From the NCBI GenBank assembly GCA_004352715.1, contig SCFE01000041.1, forward strand, positions 1,522,354-1,586,353: DNA of 64,000 nt. The letters run 5' to 3'. The position numbers were made by a program, and so were the translations under genes. This document shows positions 11,081-20,548 of this stretch, piece after piece. Positions within the stretch are counted from its first letter, which is position 1; every line of letters starts with the position of its first letter. This DNA comes from Hofstenia miamia. Its lineage: Eukaryota > Xenacoelomorpha > Acoela. The notes under the pieces were generated by a model. The model was not told where the DNA came from, did not search any database, and saw only the letters and a list, made by a program, of their open reading frames with translations.

Positions 11081-12086
11081 TACAAATGTCCTCTCATTGG
11101 CCGCGATTTCCTCTTTAAAGACAGTCGATTGCGCTCTCCGCTCCGCACTTAGAAACGTCACTGACTCAAACATCAATAAAGACGACGAACACTGCAAACT
11201 TGTAGCACCATTTTTGGCCCTCAGTCGAGATGAATTATTTTCATTGCATTCATTTCTTAAGGATCACACGCATACGTCCCTTACACCTAACTCGCGCGAA
11301 CAAGAAGTCACTGACGCTTTTTTGCATTCAACAGCATCAAGAAATAAACCTATTACTCGCTCTCCAAGAAAACCTCGCAAGATCAAAACAGGTACTAATT
11401 TTTTAATTTTAGGTAGCTCCATGTTTAGGAAATTACGATCCAAAAACATAATCAGAAACAAAGAGGTCTCCGTGCACTCGTATCCCGGTGCATGCATATC
11501 TGAGCTTCAACAGACATTGGAACTCTACCCGCAAACAAAAATTAAAACAGTTTTCGTACAAATTGGAAGAAATGATATTCTCAAGAACCCAACCAACTAC
11601 GAAGCTAAGTTTACTGATCTTATTAAAATAATTAACCATATTTTTAGTCCTACTAAGATTTTTCTTAGTGAAATCCCACCTTTTTGCAACAGCCTGCTTC
11701 AAGGCAACAATGAAGTAGTAAAAGTCAATAAAATTATTTCTAACTTATCAGAAAAATTAAAATTTTCAGTATTTAAATTATTTTCACAATTTTGTTTAGG
11801 TCCAAAAGTCGTTAACAGTCGTCTCTTTTCAAAAGACGGCATTCATTTCTCACAGAATGGAATTGGAAAATTTGTATCCATCATTAAATCCTTCTTCGAG
11901 CCTCCATCTTGTCGCACAATTCAATTCCTCAAAGCAATGCCGACAAATAACAGAGTCTTTGAAAGCTTTGCACCTCGATTTTTGCCGCCTTTCGCTAGCA
12001 ACCTGCCGCACCACCCGCTTGCTCGCCCGTCCAGGGTATATAAATCATACGCTGCTGCACTTTATAACAATGCACCGCCTTACTAA
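11079..12086 (+). CDS. LINE ORF1 with SGNH hydrolase (esterase) domain, 5'-truncated
   Basis: This frame is open through the element's left edge to TAA at 12086, about 335 codons. The N-terminal 110 residues are Ser/Thr- and Lys-rich with no recognised domain. The SGNH blocks follow: FLILGSSMFRKL (block I, nucleophile Ser), VFVQIGRNDILKN (block III, G-x-N-D) and FSKDGIHFSQNG (block V, D-x-x-H). All three catalytic positions are present. Such esterase ORF1 proteins occur in CR1-group LINEs, where the likely role is in the ribonucleoprotein or at membranes; their exact substrate is unknown. No in-frame ATG precedes block I (the first is the Met in GSSMF), so the native N-terminus, including any coiled coil or zinc finger, has been lost. 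The C-terminus is Pro-rich (FLPPFASNLPHHPLARP). Confidence 0.8.
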   Translation, partial: NTNVLSLAAISSLKTVDCALRSALRNVTDSNINKDDEHCKLVAPFLALSRDELFSLHSFLKDHTHTSLTPNSREQEVTDAFLHSTASRNKPITRSPRKPRKIKTGTNFLILGSSMFRKLRSKNIIRNKEVSVHSYPGACISELQQTLELYPQTKIKTVFVQIGRNDILKNPTNYEAKFTDLIKIINHIFSPTKIFLSEIPPFCNSLLQGNNEVVKVNKIISNLSEKLKFSVFKLFSQFCLGPKVVNSRLFSKDGIHFSQNGIGKFVSIIKSFFEPPSCRTIQFLKAMPTNNRVFESFAPRFLPPFASNLPHHPLARPSRVYKSYAAALYNNAPPY

Positions 12087-12175
12087 TTCATTCACCGCAA
12101 ATTGCTCTAACTCTGAAGTCACCGCCACCATCATAAGCGATCTACTTCAACAGCTAAGATACTTTTTTATTAGCT

Positions 12176-15100
12176 ATGTCGTGTGAATTATTATATTTTT
12201 GTTTACTGACGCCCAGGCTATGGAAAAATTACTATAACCCTAAATTCAAATTGAAACTCAAATTTGGTTTCAAAGTAAAATTATTACTCTTTACTTATAT
12301 TTTCCTTATTTCGACATTCAAATCTAATGAGGATGTCTCGCTCTTACCAGTACAGTTTTACTTCAATACATATAACTCAACTATTCGCTATTCAAAAACA
12401 GCTTTAACTTTCTTAACCAGACGCATTTGTATTATCATAATCGAATTAAAAAACTCATTTATTTCTCTCATAATTTTCCTATTATTAGCAGTATATGGTA
12501 TTGAGACTAATCCCGGTCCGATTTTAAATTTTGAATCATACATCAAAAAATTGAATACCGGCTCAGATATTGTGAATTACATACATTTAAATTTTCAGAA
12601 TCTAAGTATTAAAAATTTCGAATATAGGGAATTCGTTTCAAATACTAAAAATGATTTAATTCTCGCAATTTCTGAAACTTGGCTAAAGATTGACGATCTA
12701 GATAGCACATGGTCTGTTAATGAAAATTTTGCACTATTTAGAAAGGATAGAGTTTTGAACAATATGTTAGGAAAATCAAAAGGTGGAGGTGTATTACTTT
12801 TAGTTCCAAAGTCATTCAATCCCAAAATACGCAACGATATTAAAAGTCCTAACACATCAAATTTTGACAGTCTATGGGTTGAAATTACTAATCCAATTAA
12901 AAATTCTAGATTTCAAAAACAATTATTAAATGTATCATACTGTCCGCATAAGAAATTTGCCAATTTTTTTATTCAACAACTAGAAGAAGAATTATCACTT
13001 GCCTGTTCTGAAAATAAAGATTTAGTACTTTTCGGAGATTGGAAACTCAATTATTTAAATGCTAATGATCAATGTAAAATGGATTTGTTCTTGAACACAT
13101 TTAATCTTGAATTGACCAATAAAACATTGCCCACTAGAATCACATCATCGAGTAGGACTCTAATTGACTACATTGCATTAGCTGAAAACAATAATACACA
13201 CTTCCAGTACATCTCTTCTGAATGCCCATTCTCGGATCACTGTTTTACATCTATCAAATTTCAAAAGTCTTCTCACTCAACCCCAAAAATTACCACGAAA
13301 TGGATTAAAACTCGTGAAAAGTGTATTGAAAATATTAATAATTTTAAATCATCCCTCTCATCAGAAAATTGGTTTCCTGTATATTCTGCATCAAATATAA
13401 ATGAAATGCTAAAAGATTTCTCAGACATTTTTGAATTTTACCTCAACAGATTTTGCCCTGAAAGGAAAATAATGGTTAAATCCACAACCAAATCCAAAGC
13501 AAACAATACTTTTTCTAACAAACCCTGGATATCTGACACTTGTAAAGCTTTAATTCGCGAAAAGAACAAAGCATATAAACATTTTATAAATTCTCGAACT
13601 AACAAGAACTTTGCTGCCTATAAAAAGGCCAGAAATGCCTCGAATATTGCATCTCGTAGGGCATTCAATGAATTTATCAAAAATGAGTATACGCGTCTTC
13701 CAAATGAAAAGTCAAAATGGAAACTAATAAAAGAAATCACAAATTATAAGCAATCTAAATCAAACTTAATTGATGTGATTAATGATCAAAATGGAAATAA
13801 TCTAACCGACAATTTAGAAATTTCTAATGAATTACACAAGACTTTTGTCAACTTAGGAAATTACAACGGCCCCCTTATTAAATACAAAAACCTCTCACAC
13901 AAAATCTTTACACCTGAATTTAATTTCCGATTCTCAACTACCTATGAAATTATTAAATCGATTCTTAAGCTTAAGTCCAACAAATCAAGTGGTCCCTCAA
14001 ATATCCCCTCTTGGGCTCTTAAAATGACTGCAGATATCATTGCAAGTCCTTTAAATTTCATCTTTAATGAATCTATAAAATGCAATCACTTCCCAGATTA
14101 TCTAAAACTTGCTCACATTACTCCTATTTTTAAGAAAAACGATCCTTCAATTGCCACTAATTATCGACCAATTTCAATTACTTCTCCAATAAGTAAAATA
14201 TTCGAAAGATTATTGCATAACCAAATAATTGAACATTTTAATAAGTATAATTTATTATCGAACACCCAATTTGGATTTCGCAAAAATTTTTCAACAACTG
14301 ATGCACTATTACATGCTACTGAAAAATGGAGAGCATCCCTCGATTCTAATAAATTTGTAGCTATAGCTTGTTTAGATCTCTCAAAAGCCTTTGATTCGAT
14401 TAATCACAACATACTTATTGAAAAACTATCTTACTTAGGATTTTCTTGTAATAGTAAGCAATTGATAACTAGTTACCTTAACCAAAGATTCCAGAGAGTT
14501 AAATTAAACGATATTTTTTCTGATTGGTTACCGGTTTACAATGGGGTGCCTCAAGGAACGATTCTAGGTCCTCTTCTTTTTAGTATTTATGTAAATGACA
14601 TGCAGTCAATAACCAATTGCAATCTAATTCAATATGCCGATGACACCTGCATCTTCAGCGATAATACATCATTGCACTCAGCAGTGGAATCAATAGAATT
14701 CAATTGCAACAAATTGTCAAAATATTTTTCAATGCATAAGTTGATAATTAATGAAGCTAAGACGGAATTTTGTATTTTGCAGCCCAATAAAAATAACTAC
14801 GATGTTTCCAAAATGACTTTGAAAATTAATACTGTTAATGTACCTATTGTAGACACTTTCAAGTACTTAGGCGTAACCATTGACTCAAAGTTAAAGTTCA
14901 ACACTCACATTAACATAACAGTTAGAAAACTAGCTATAGGTATAAAAAGTATGACACTAGTAGTTAAGCAATTACCACCTTGTGCAATTATTCAATTCTT
15001 CCATGCTTTTATCATGAGCCACCTTAATTATGCAAACATCTTATTTACTGATTTAAGTGATGTGCTTTATAGAAAACTTGACATTCAATTAAAATGGGCA

Positions 15101-15505
15101 CTGAATATCTCAGCAAAAAATTCATCGAAAACTAAACATTACATTTCTAGGTCAATTCTCTTTCCAAAACAACTCGTCATTTTAAATACCTTGCTAACAT
15201 TTTTCAAACTAGTAAAAAATCTACCGCCTTATAATTCAATTAAATTCCCGGGATTTGCGTATAAACAGAATTCAAGATCTAAAATTTTTACATGTGTTAA
15301 GTATAAGAAAAAAGTTTTGAAGAAATCTTTCATTAATGTCGCAATTCGAACCTGGAATTCGCTACCTAAAGAAATTAAAAGCATTGAAAAATTGAAACCT
15401 TTTAAAAAGCGTTTAAAAATCTTCCTTAAGCAAAAATATATTTTAGGTACATCATGGTTAGGATTTAAATTTTACAACAATGACTATACGATAACTCGTC
15501 ATTAA
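12176..15505 (+). CDS. LINE ORF2: APE-type endonuclease and reverse transcriptase
   Basis: A 1109-residue uninterrupted frame. The first ATG (12176) follows an in-frame stop at 12155. Residues 1-107 are hydrophobic and end in LIIFLLLAVY, followed by GIETNPGP (residues 108-115), a 2A-like motif. The endonuclease (about 130-360) shows ISETWL, LIDYIAL and SDHCF, but GDWK at residues 287-290 where GDxN is expected, so a catalytic Asn is replaced by Lys. The reverse transcriptase shows NYRPISITSPISKIFERLL, LDLSKAFDS (Asp 734), GVPQGTILGPLLF and YADD (820-823). The C-terminal domain has FKYLGV and TWNSLPKEI, and there is no RNase H. RT looks complete. The endonuclease may be inactive in this copy. 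Confidence 0.93.
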   Translation: MSCELLYFCLLTPRLWKNYYNPKFKLKLKFGFKVKLLLFTYIFLISTFKSNEDVSLLPVQFYFNTYNSTIRYSKTALTFLTRRICIIIIELKNSFISLIIFLLLAVYGIETNPGPILNFESYIKKLNTGSDIVNYIHLNFQNLSIKNFEYREFVSNTKNDLILAISETWLKIDDLDSTWSVNENFALFRKDRVLNNMLGKSKGGGVLLLVPKSFNPKIRNDIKSPNTSNFDSLWVEITNPIKNSRFQKQLLNVSYCPHKKFANFFIQQLEEELSLACSENKDLVLFGDWKLNYLNANDQCKMDLFLNTFNLELTNKTLPTRITSSSRTLIDYIALAENNNTHFQYISSECPFSDHCFTSIKFQKSSHSTPKITTKWIKTREKCIENINNFKSSLSSENWFPVYSASNINEMLKDFSDIFEFYLNRFCPERKIMVKSTTKSKANNTFSNKPWISDTCKALIREKNKAYKHFINSRTNKNFAAYKKARNASNIASRRAFNEFIKNEYTRLPNEKSKWKLIKEITNYKQSKSNLIDVINDQNGNNLTDNLEISNELHKTFVNLGNYNGPLIKYKNLSHKIFTPEFNFRFSTTYEIIKSILKLKSNKSSGPSNIPSWALKMTADIIASPLNFIFNESIKCNHFPDYLKLAHITPIFKKNDPSIATNYRPISITSPISKIFERLLHNQIIEHFNKYNLLSNTQFGFRKNFSTTDALLHATEKWRASLDSNKFVAIACLDLSKAFDSINHNILIEKLSYLGFSCNSKQLITSYLNQRFQRVKLNDIFSDWLPVYNGVPQGTILGPLLFSIYVNDMQSITNCNLIQYADDTCIFSDNTSLHSAVESIEFNCNKLSKYFSMHKLIINEAKTEFCILQPNKNNYDVSKMTLKINTVNVPIVDTFKYLGVTIDSKLKFNTHINITVRKLAIGIKSMTLVVKQLPPCAIIQFFHAFIMSHLNYANILFTDLSDVLYRKLDIQLKWALNISAKNSSKTKHYISRSILFPKQLVILNTLLTFFKLVKNLPPYNSIKFPGFAYKQNSRSKIFTCVKYKKKVLKKSFINVAIRTWNSLPKEIKSIEKLKPFKKRLKIFLKQKYILGTSWLGFKFYNNDYTITRH
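12497..12520 (+). other. 2A-like ribosome-skipping motif (GIETNPGP) in ORF2
   Basis: Residues 108-115 of ORF2 match the 2A consensus D-(V/I)-E-x-N-P-G-P except that Gly stands in place of the first Asp. It follows a run of about 12 hydrophobic residues, as in LINE 2A sequences that overlap signal-peptide-like segments. In an active 2A the ribosome skips the Gly-Pro bond, releasing a short hydrophobic leader from the endonuclease-RT protein. Whether the Gly variant still works cannot be told from sequence. Confidence 0.7.
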
Positions 15506-15607
15506 AATAGCAATATAAAGTAATTCATCCATAGCCTGTAAGAATTGTTACTTTTTGTAATGTATGTTGATTTGTAGATTGGTTACTTTTTTGTAATTTA
15601 TGACGCT

Positions 15608-15653
15608 ATTCAGATAAATTATCAGTTATTGAATTGTAAACATTTATCTGAAT
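15608..15653 (+). promoter_or_regulatory. 3' UTR stem-loop of the young LINE
   Basis: ATTCAGATAAAT (15608-15619) pairs exactly with ATTTATCTGAAT (15642-15653) across a 22-nt loop, ending 10 nt before the terminal CTTAT repeats. In LINEs with repeat tails, a 3' hairpin plus the repeat is the part of the RNA recognised by the reverse transcriptase. That role is inferred here from position. Confidence 0.7.
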
Positions 15654-15662
15654 ATAGAATCT

Positions 15663-15686
15663 CTTATCTTATCTTATCTTATCTTA
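15663..15686 (+). repeat. (CTTAT)n tail of the young LINE
   Basis: Four full CTTAT units plus CTTA mark the 3' end of the element. Host (older LINE) sequence resumes at about 15690. Confidence 0.9.
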
Positions 15687-15689
15687 AAT

Positions 15690-16150
15690 TAAGTTTCAAA
15701 TAAAACAGGTCGAGTCTTTTAAATACCTTGGAATTATTTTTGACAGAATTCTAAATTTTGAAGAACAACTAAATCATGTTATTAGAAAAATAGCCATATC
15801 GATAAAAGCAATTAACTTAGTTTCTCAAAAACTCCAATTAATATATGCTCTAATATTAAGTCATTTCAACTATACCCACATACTCTACACAGACATAAAC
15901 CAAAAATTTCTCAGGAAATTCCAAGTGCTACCAAATTGGGCTATCAAAGTAGAAGTAATTAATCATAGATTTAATAAGAATAATGAATATAATATAGAAA
16001 AATTTCAAAATTATTTCTACAAACTTATTTGTAAGCACAGCTATAAATATGTGGAATGAATTACCAAAATATATCAAATAAATGAATAGCTTAAAAAGCT
16101 TTATGATTTATATTAAAAAATACTTTTACGTCTTTAAACCTCTTCTACAT
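15690..16150 (+). pseudogene. Older CR1/L2-type LINE, C-terminal half (3' part of split copy)
   Basis: It continues the RT remnant of 10440-11080 after the young insertion: QVESFKYLGIIFDRILNFEE, then AISIKAINLVSQKL, ALILSHFNYTHILYTDI and, after frame changes, MWNELPKYIK with NSLKSF. These line up in order with DTFKYLGVTIDSKLKF through TWNSLPKEI of the young ORF2. Allowing for a few residues lost or displaced, the two halves join where the young element sits. Several stops make it dead. Confidence 0.82.
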
Positions 16151-16279
16151 GAGTTTTTTAGTCAAGTCGAAAAAAATATTTAAATTTTAATTTTAGATGC
16201 TCAAGCAAACATCTAAAAATTTACAAACTCATTATACTAATATTGTACTTGGGCCTGCGTTTTTGTGTTTTTTGCAATG

Positions 16280-16802
16280 TGGCAACACTAAGGGCAAATT
16301 CAAGCATTTCGTTTGAAAATAAAGTATAGATAAAAACATTTGGTTAATTGTAAAAAATGCATTTACTGTAAAATTACAGAGAAATGATAAAAGAATGCAA
16401 ATTAAAGAGGGTGAAGATCTTTGAAGCAGTTTTTTATTTATTTAGGCACAAGAATTCTTCACACATACAATATTTCACCTTCACAATTTCCTTACAGCTA
16501 AGTAATAGATATCTTCCCTTTTCAGGGGTAATTTCTGTCGAATGTATTGTTTCATAATTTCCAAAAGATTTATTAGCACTAGTTGCTGTCGGTGAAATTC
16601 TGAAAATGAAGGGGTCTACGTTCTCTCTAATCAGTGTCATGAGCCCATTTAACGTAATGAATATATTATGTTTCAAATCTACAATACATACTACAATATC
16701 TCTACCTCCATCCGGCCATAGAATAGTGAAATCAAATTAGAAATGCTACATTATAATTTCAACACATAATTGCAAGAGCCTTCATTTTCCATAGTGTTGC
16801 CA
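16280..16802. mobile_element. Possible MITE or transposon fragment with TGGCAACACTA ends
   Basis: TGGCAACACTA at 16280-16290 and its exact inverse at 16792-16802 bracket 523 bp; similarity is weaker just beyond the 11-mer. Inside, a minus-strand frame running from about 16735 to 16434 reads DFTILWPDGGRDIVVCIVDL and onward for about 100 residues, with no family recognised. The ends and the frame may belong to one decayed DNA transposon. The same 11-mer also occurs at 253-263 and 17063-17073. Confidence 0.4.
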
Positions 16803-17051
16803 AATGTCAACAAACCTAATTAGTCATTCCATATTTCTTGTGAGGAGCTGCTTGAATTCAGCGCTATGATAGCTATGGTTGAATATCTAATTCTGAGGTC
16901 ATCGCTGAAGCACTGAGAAATTCGTTTAGAAATAAAGCTTCTGCGGCTACAGAGTGTATTTATAATAACATCTCATTGGGCAAGTATGATAAGAATTTGT
17001 AATGTATTGTATGTGGAGTTAATTGCTTATGAATAATTTGAATTCTCAAGT

Positions 17052-17071
17052 GTGTTGCCATATGGCAACAC
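17052..17071. repeat. 20-bp perfect palindrome
   Basis: GTGTTGCCATATGGCAACAC is self-complementary over 20 bases. It consists of two head-to-head copies of the TGGCAACAC motif found at the ends of the 16280-16802 segment. AGAGGGTTAA follows shortly after. Confidence 0.9.
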
Positions 17072-17848
17072 TATGCAGAAGAGGGTTAATATAAAAATAC
17101 TGAAATGGCGAGACTATAAATTGTACAATCCTGATTATTCTATTAATAGAAACTAACATCTCCATAACCCAAGTTAATTAACATTATTATTTGTAAATAT
17201 TCCTTGGTTTGTTTTATAATATTTTGTTTGTATTCCTTTTCTTGACGCTTTCAGAATTGTTATCAGTATTCTTCTTACTTTTTTAGAAGATCATGAAGTC
17301 CTTTGATACATTACAGCATATCTTGAGATTTGTGCTTCTGCTTGTCATAAAAATATTATTTGGTCATGAATAACAATTTCTCGTCAATATGTACATAACA
17401 GGCTTGTCCATGATTTAAATTTTTGATTTCCTCATAATTACACAAAGTATCCTTAGGCCACCCACAACAAATCATATGTATGTATAACTATGCCAACTAA
17501 GTTTGCTTACTGGTATTTCACCATGTGTCCTTTTCAATGTATCTTCACTGCATATGCATACCATATCTTTTGAGTCAAAATTGCGCGATTTCATAGGACA
17601 GACAAGAAATAGCATTTTGGTGCCGCTACTGCATCAGAAATGGAGTTTTTTTTTCAAATTTCGTACTGAGTACTGCAACATTAATGAATTTACCATTGTA
17701 TATTTTGTTAAGTGTGTTATTAAATTTTCAAATAGTTGTCGATGCATTTAGACTCTTTAGTAATTTGTAGCGTGCGTCCATGTGATTGGATCCTTATTTT
17801 TGAGTACTTGAGTGGCATTTTTTGATGGATTAAGTTAAGAAGCAAAAA

Positions 17849-17851
<3 letters not shown>

Positions 17852-17885
<34 letters not shown>

Positions 17886-17890
17886 TATAT
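17852..17890. repeat. (TA)n microsatellite left of gap
   Basis: Nearly uninterrupted TA units with one AC interruption at 17880. Confidence 0.9.
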
Positions 17891-17926
17891 AGGCCTATAT
17901 ATAAATATACTGGCGCTGTATAAAAT

Positions 17927-18353
17927 NNNNNNNNNNNNNNNNNNNNNNNNNNNNNNNNNNNNNNNNNNNNNNNNNNNNNNNNNNNNNNNNNNNNNNNNNN
18001 NNNNNNNNNNNNNNNNNNNNNNNNNNNNNNNNNNNNNNNNNNNNNNNNNNNNNNNNNNNNNNNNNNNNNNNNNNNNNNNNNNNNNNNNNNNNNNNNNNNN
18101 NNNNNNNNNNNNNNNNNNNNNNNNNNNNNNNNNNNNNNNNNNNNNNNNNNNNNNNNNNNNNNNNNNNNNNNNNNNNNNNNNNNNNNNNNNNNNNNNNNNN
18201 NNNNNNNNNNNNNNNNNNNNNNNNNNNNNNNNNNNNNNNNNNNNNNNNNNNNNNNNNNNNNNNNNNNNNNNNNNNNNNNNNNNNNNNNNNNNNNNNNNNN
18301 NNNNNNNNNNNNNNNNNNNNNNNNNNNNNNNNNNNNNNNNNNNNNNNNNNNNN
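17927..18353. other. Assembly gap (427 N)
   Basis: A run of undetermined bases flanked by (TA)n tracts, so the missing sequence is probably microsatellite or repeat. The apparent open frame across it is meaningless. Confidence 0.98.

Positions 18354-18356
<3 letters not shown>

Positions 18357-18386
<30 letters not shown>
18357..18386. repeat. (TA)n microsatellite right of gap
   Basis: About 15 TA units adjoining the N run. Confidence 0.9.
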
Positions 18387-18388
<2 letters not shown>

Positions 18389-19269
18389 AATCAAATCGCT
18401 CCCGATTGTAATTTAAAACTTCATCTCGATCTCAAGCAGACCTAACTCCGGTCTCCCGCACCCTGGTTTAAATACGCGCCTGCCCGAACACTAGTCAGTT
18501 TAAATATTGACAGATAGGAATTGACACCAATCCATAACTAAATCAATTAGAAAAGCGATGAGGTACATCTTTTACGGGTCACACTAAATTTTCAAGCATT
18601 TAAATTTATGCATCCAAAGTATTATGTTTTTGACAATTGTGTTTACTCACCTTTTGAAGAAAGGGGTGTGATCGATGCTTCTTCGCCACTTAACTTAATT
18701 AATTTATTCCTCGTATCAATTTCGAATATTAAAAATTCCGGAAGGCATCTCTATCATACAACAAATTTGATAACAACTATTCGCTAGTCTAGACAATAGC
18801 AATGGGCTGTAAATAGAGGGGTATTTGAAAAGACACGTTCATTGAATACTCACAAACAAAATTGCACAAGTTCAGAACTTCAATATTTCGGAGTAGTAAT
18901 CAAATTACATGCGCATTGGATTCACAAAAATATCTATTATAATGAATAAAAATTATTGGCAAATAAATATATTTACAAAATAGAATATAATTATGTTACA
19001 GTAAATATAGAAATATTCATATAACATTTGCACTTAAATGAACGTCTTGAGTTTTTTGAAAACTTCATCGAAGACATGTTCCAGAATGTAGTCTATTCTC
19101 TTCGTATCCCGTATTAATTTAAAGTTGCAATAATCTGTTCTTTAACATTCTAATTTGTTGACAAAAGTTTATGAAATTTTATTTGGATGCTAAATTGAAG
19201 TATGCTAAGTGAAAAATTTTACCTCCTCATGAAATCTAGAAGTTAAATTTGATAATCACATCAATTCGG

Positions 19270-19900
19270 TTGGCGCAGTAATATGGTGGTCAGCTCCAAT
19301 AAAGATTCTCTTTTGGCGTAGTTACGTATCATAAACATGTAGAGGTATGCTGCTCTGCTAAGAAAACGATATATTCCAGCGTATCCAGTTGCATGTGGTT
19401 GAATAGCTTGAGTTCTTATTCTCAGCTATTGGATAGCTTTTCGATGATTGATAAACTTTTCAGTGAGAGGTGAGGCACCTACAGTAGCACAAAATACTAG
19501 AGGTGTAAATGAGGCATGCTCAATGTCACCTTTCTTTGATACGGGATTATTTCCTCTTTTTCGTCGGCACCGAAGGTATCATTTGAAGGGTTGAATATCC
19601 TCGCATAAAATTATGTGCGTTGACCATAGCTAAAGAATCCACTGCTGAAGCATCAAATTTACTCCCTATCGGCCGCACTTATTGGAGTCTTCATCAGTTA
19701 TTTGTGACATCAATATAAGCTTTTGAGAGTGCTTCGGTCACTAAGTCCCGTAGCATAGTGTGTTGCCTGGAAACAAGTCTACCAGTTGAACACGATAGTA
19801 CATGGGAAATAGTGAAGTCCTTACCACCAAAATATAAACAAAATATTATATTCACGTATTTGGCTCCCCTTATTGTAAATGCCAAAAAAGTAATGTTGGT
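19270..19900 (-). pseudogene. Retroelement protein remnant with HVLSC...RD and EHASFTPL blocks
   Basis: The minus strand, over several frames, reads KDFTISHVLSCSTGRLVSRQ, then HTMLRDLVTEALSKAYIDV (19885-19694), then ARIFNPSNDT, IEHASFTPLVFCATVGAS (about 19530-19480) and YSTTCNWIRWNISFS (about 19410-19370). The Cys/His block with RH-x-x-RD, the (V/A)R-FNP step, the EHxSFTPLVF block and the TTCNWIR block occur in that order in a transposable-element protein common in invertebrates. The same terminal blocks are at 8440-8794, so these are two copies of one family. The middle part, where the FNP block lies, is likely a restriction-like nuclease fold, an inference from family memory. It has many stops and is dead. 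Confidence 0.6.
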
Positions 19901-20513
19901 AATACTCTGTAGAATTTTGTCAAGATAGGTTATGTAAGGTCTTATTTAATAATAGGAAATATATTCATATGAAGTGTAGTATATTGGCATAGTTAAACAC
20001 CTTAACAAAAGCTTATATTACTGCACTTAATACGTCAATAACCAAAAATACTAACACAATGAAGCACAACAACAAAACATGGATTAAAAATTTACAGTTT
20101 ATTGCTAATTAATGATACTTTTTGAAAAACTGAAATTCATTCCGTAATCTAGAATCAATTTTAGGCATATATTGCTTACAGAGGAAGTGATTGATTAGAT
20201 TTTCAAATGTTATGCCATTTTTATTCATATTATTTCAGTTTGTAAGATACTCTAACTAATGGCATTTTTTCTAGTGATTGGTGAAGAATTTTTAGTATAA
20301 CACTTGACCTAAAAATCACTATACATTAAAAAAGAAATAAGATCAAAGGTAATGAATAGAATTAATAATTATTATTACATTAATATTTTTTAATGCATGC
20401 AGTCTATAGAACTGCAGTCTAGTTAATTGTACATATTTTTTATTAGTAATTTTGTTCTGATAAAGTTCTTCAATCGCAACCAGTCGTATTTATGAAGCTC
20501 AGTACTATAAAAC

Positions 20514-20548
<35 letters not shown>

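Larger units (their letters stand above)
11080..15686 (+). mobile_element. Young CR1/L2-type LINE inserted in an older LINE
   Basis: The element runs from about 11080 (5' end uncertain by about 10 bases) to the CTTAT repeat ending at 15686. It contains an ORF1 with an SGNH hydrolase domain, an 89-nt spacer, an uninterrupted 1109-aa ORF2, a 3' UTR hairpin and a pentamer-repeat tail. SGNH (esterase) ORF1 proteins, an ORF2 without RNase H and a short-repeat 3' end are traits of the CR1/L2 group. ORF1 has no in-frame ATG ahead of its domain, so the copy is probably 5'-truncated. I see no clear target-site duplication, as is common in this group. The intact ORF2 implies recent insertion. Confidence 0.85.
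17075..19269. other. No gene recognised; microsatellites and assembly gap
   Basis: AT-rich sequence with (TA)n tracts on both sides of a run of Ns. A plus-strand open frame at 17503-17751 has no recognisable motif. Sequence right of the gap (18420-18500) is briefly more GC-rich, without a visible gene. Confidence 0.4.

Noticed and set aside
11857-12186. 109-residue plus-strand frame in the LINE
   Set aside because: It overlaps the end of ORF1 in another frame and has no motif.
17720-18394. 224-residue minus-strand open frame
   Set aside because: Most of it is the N gap, and the rest is translated (TA)n.
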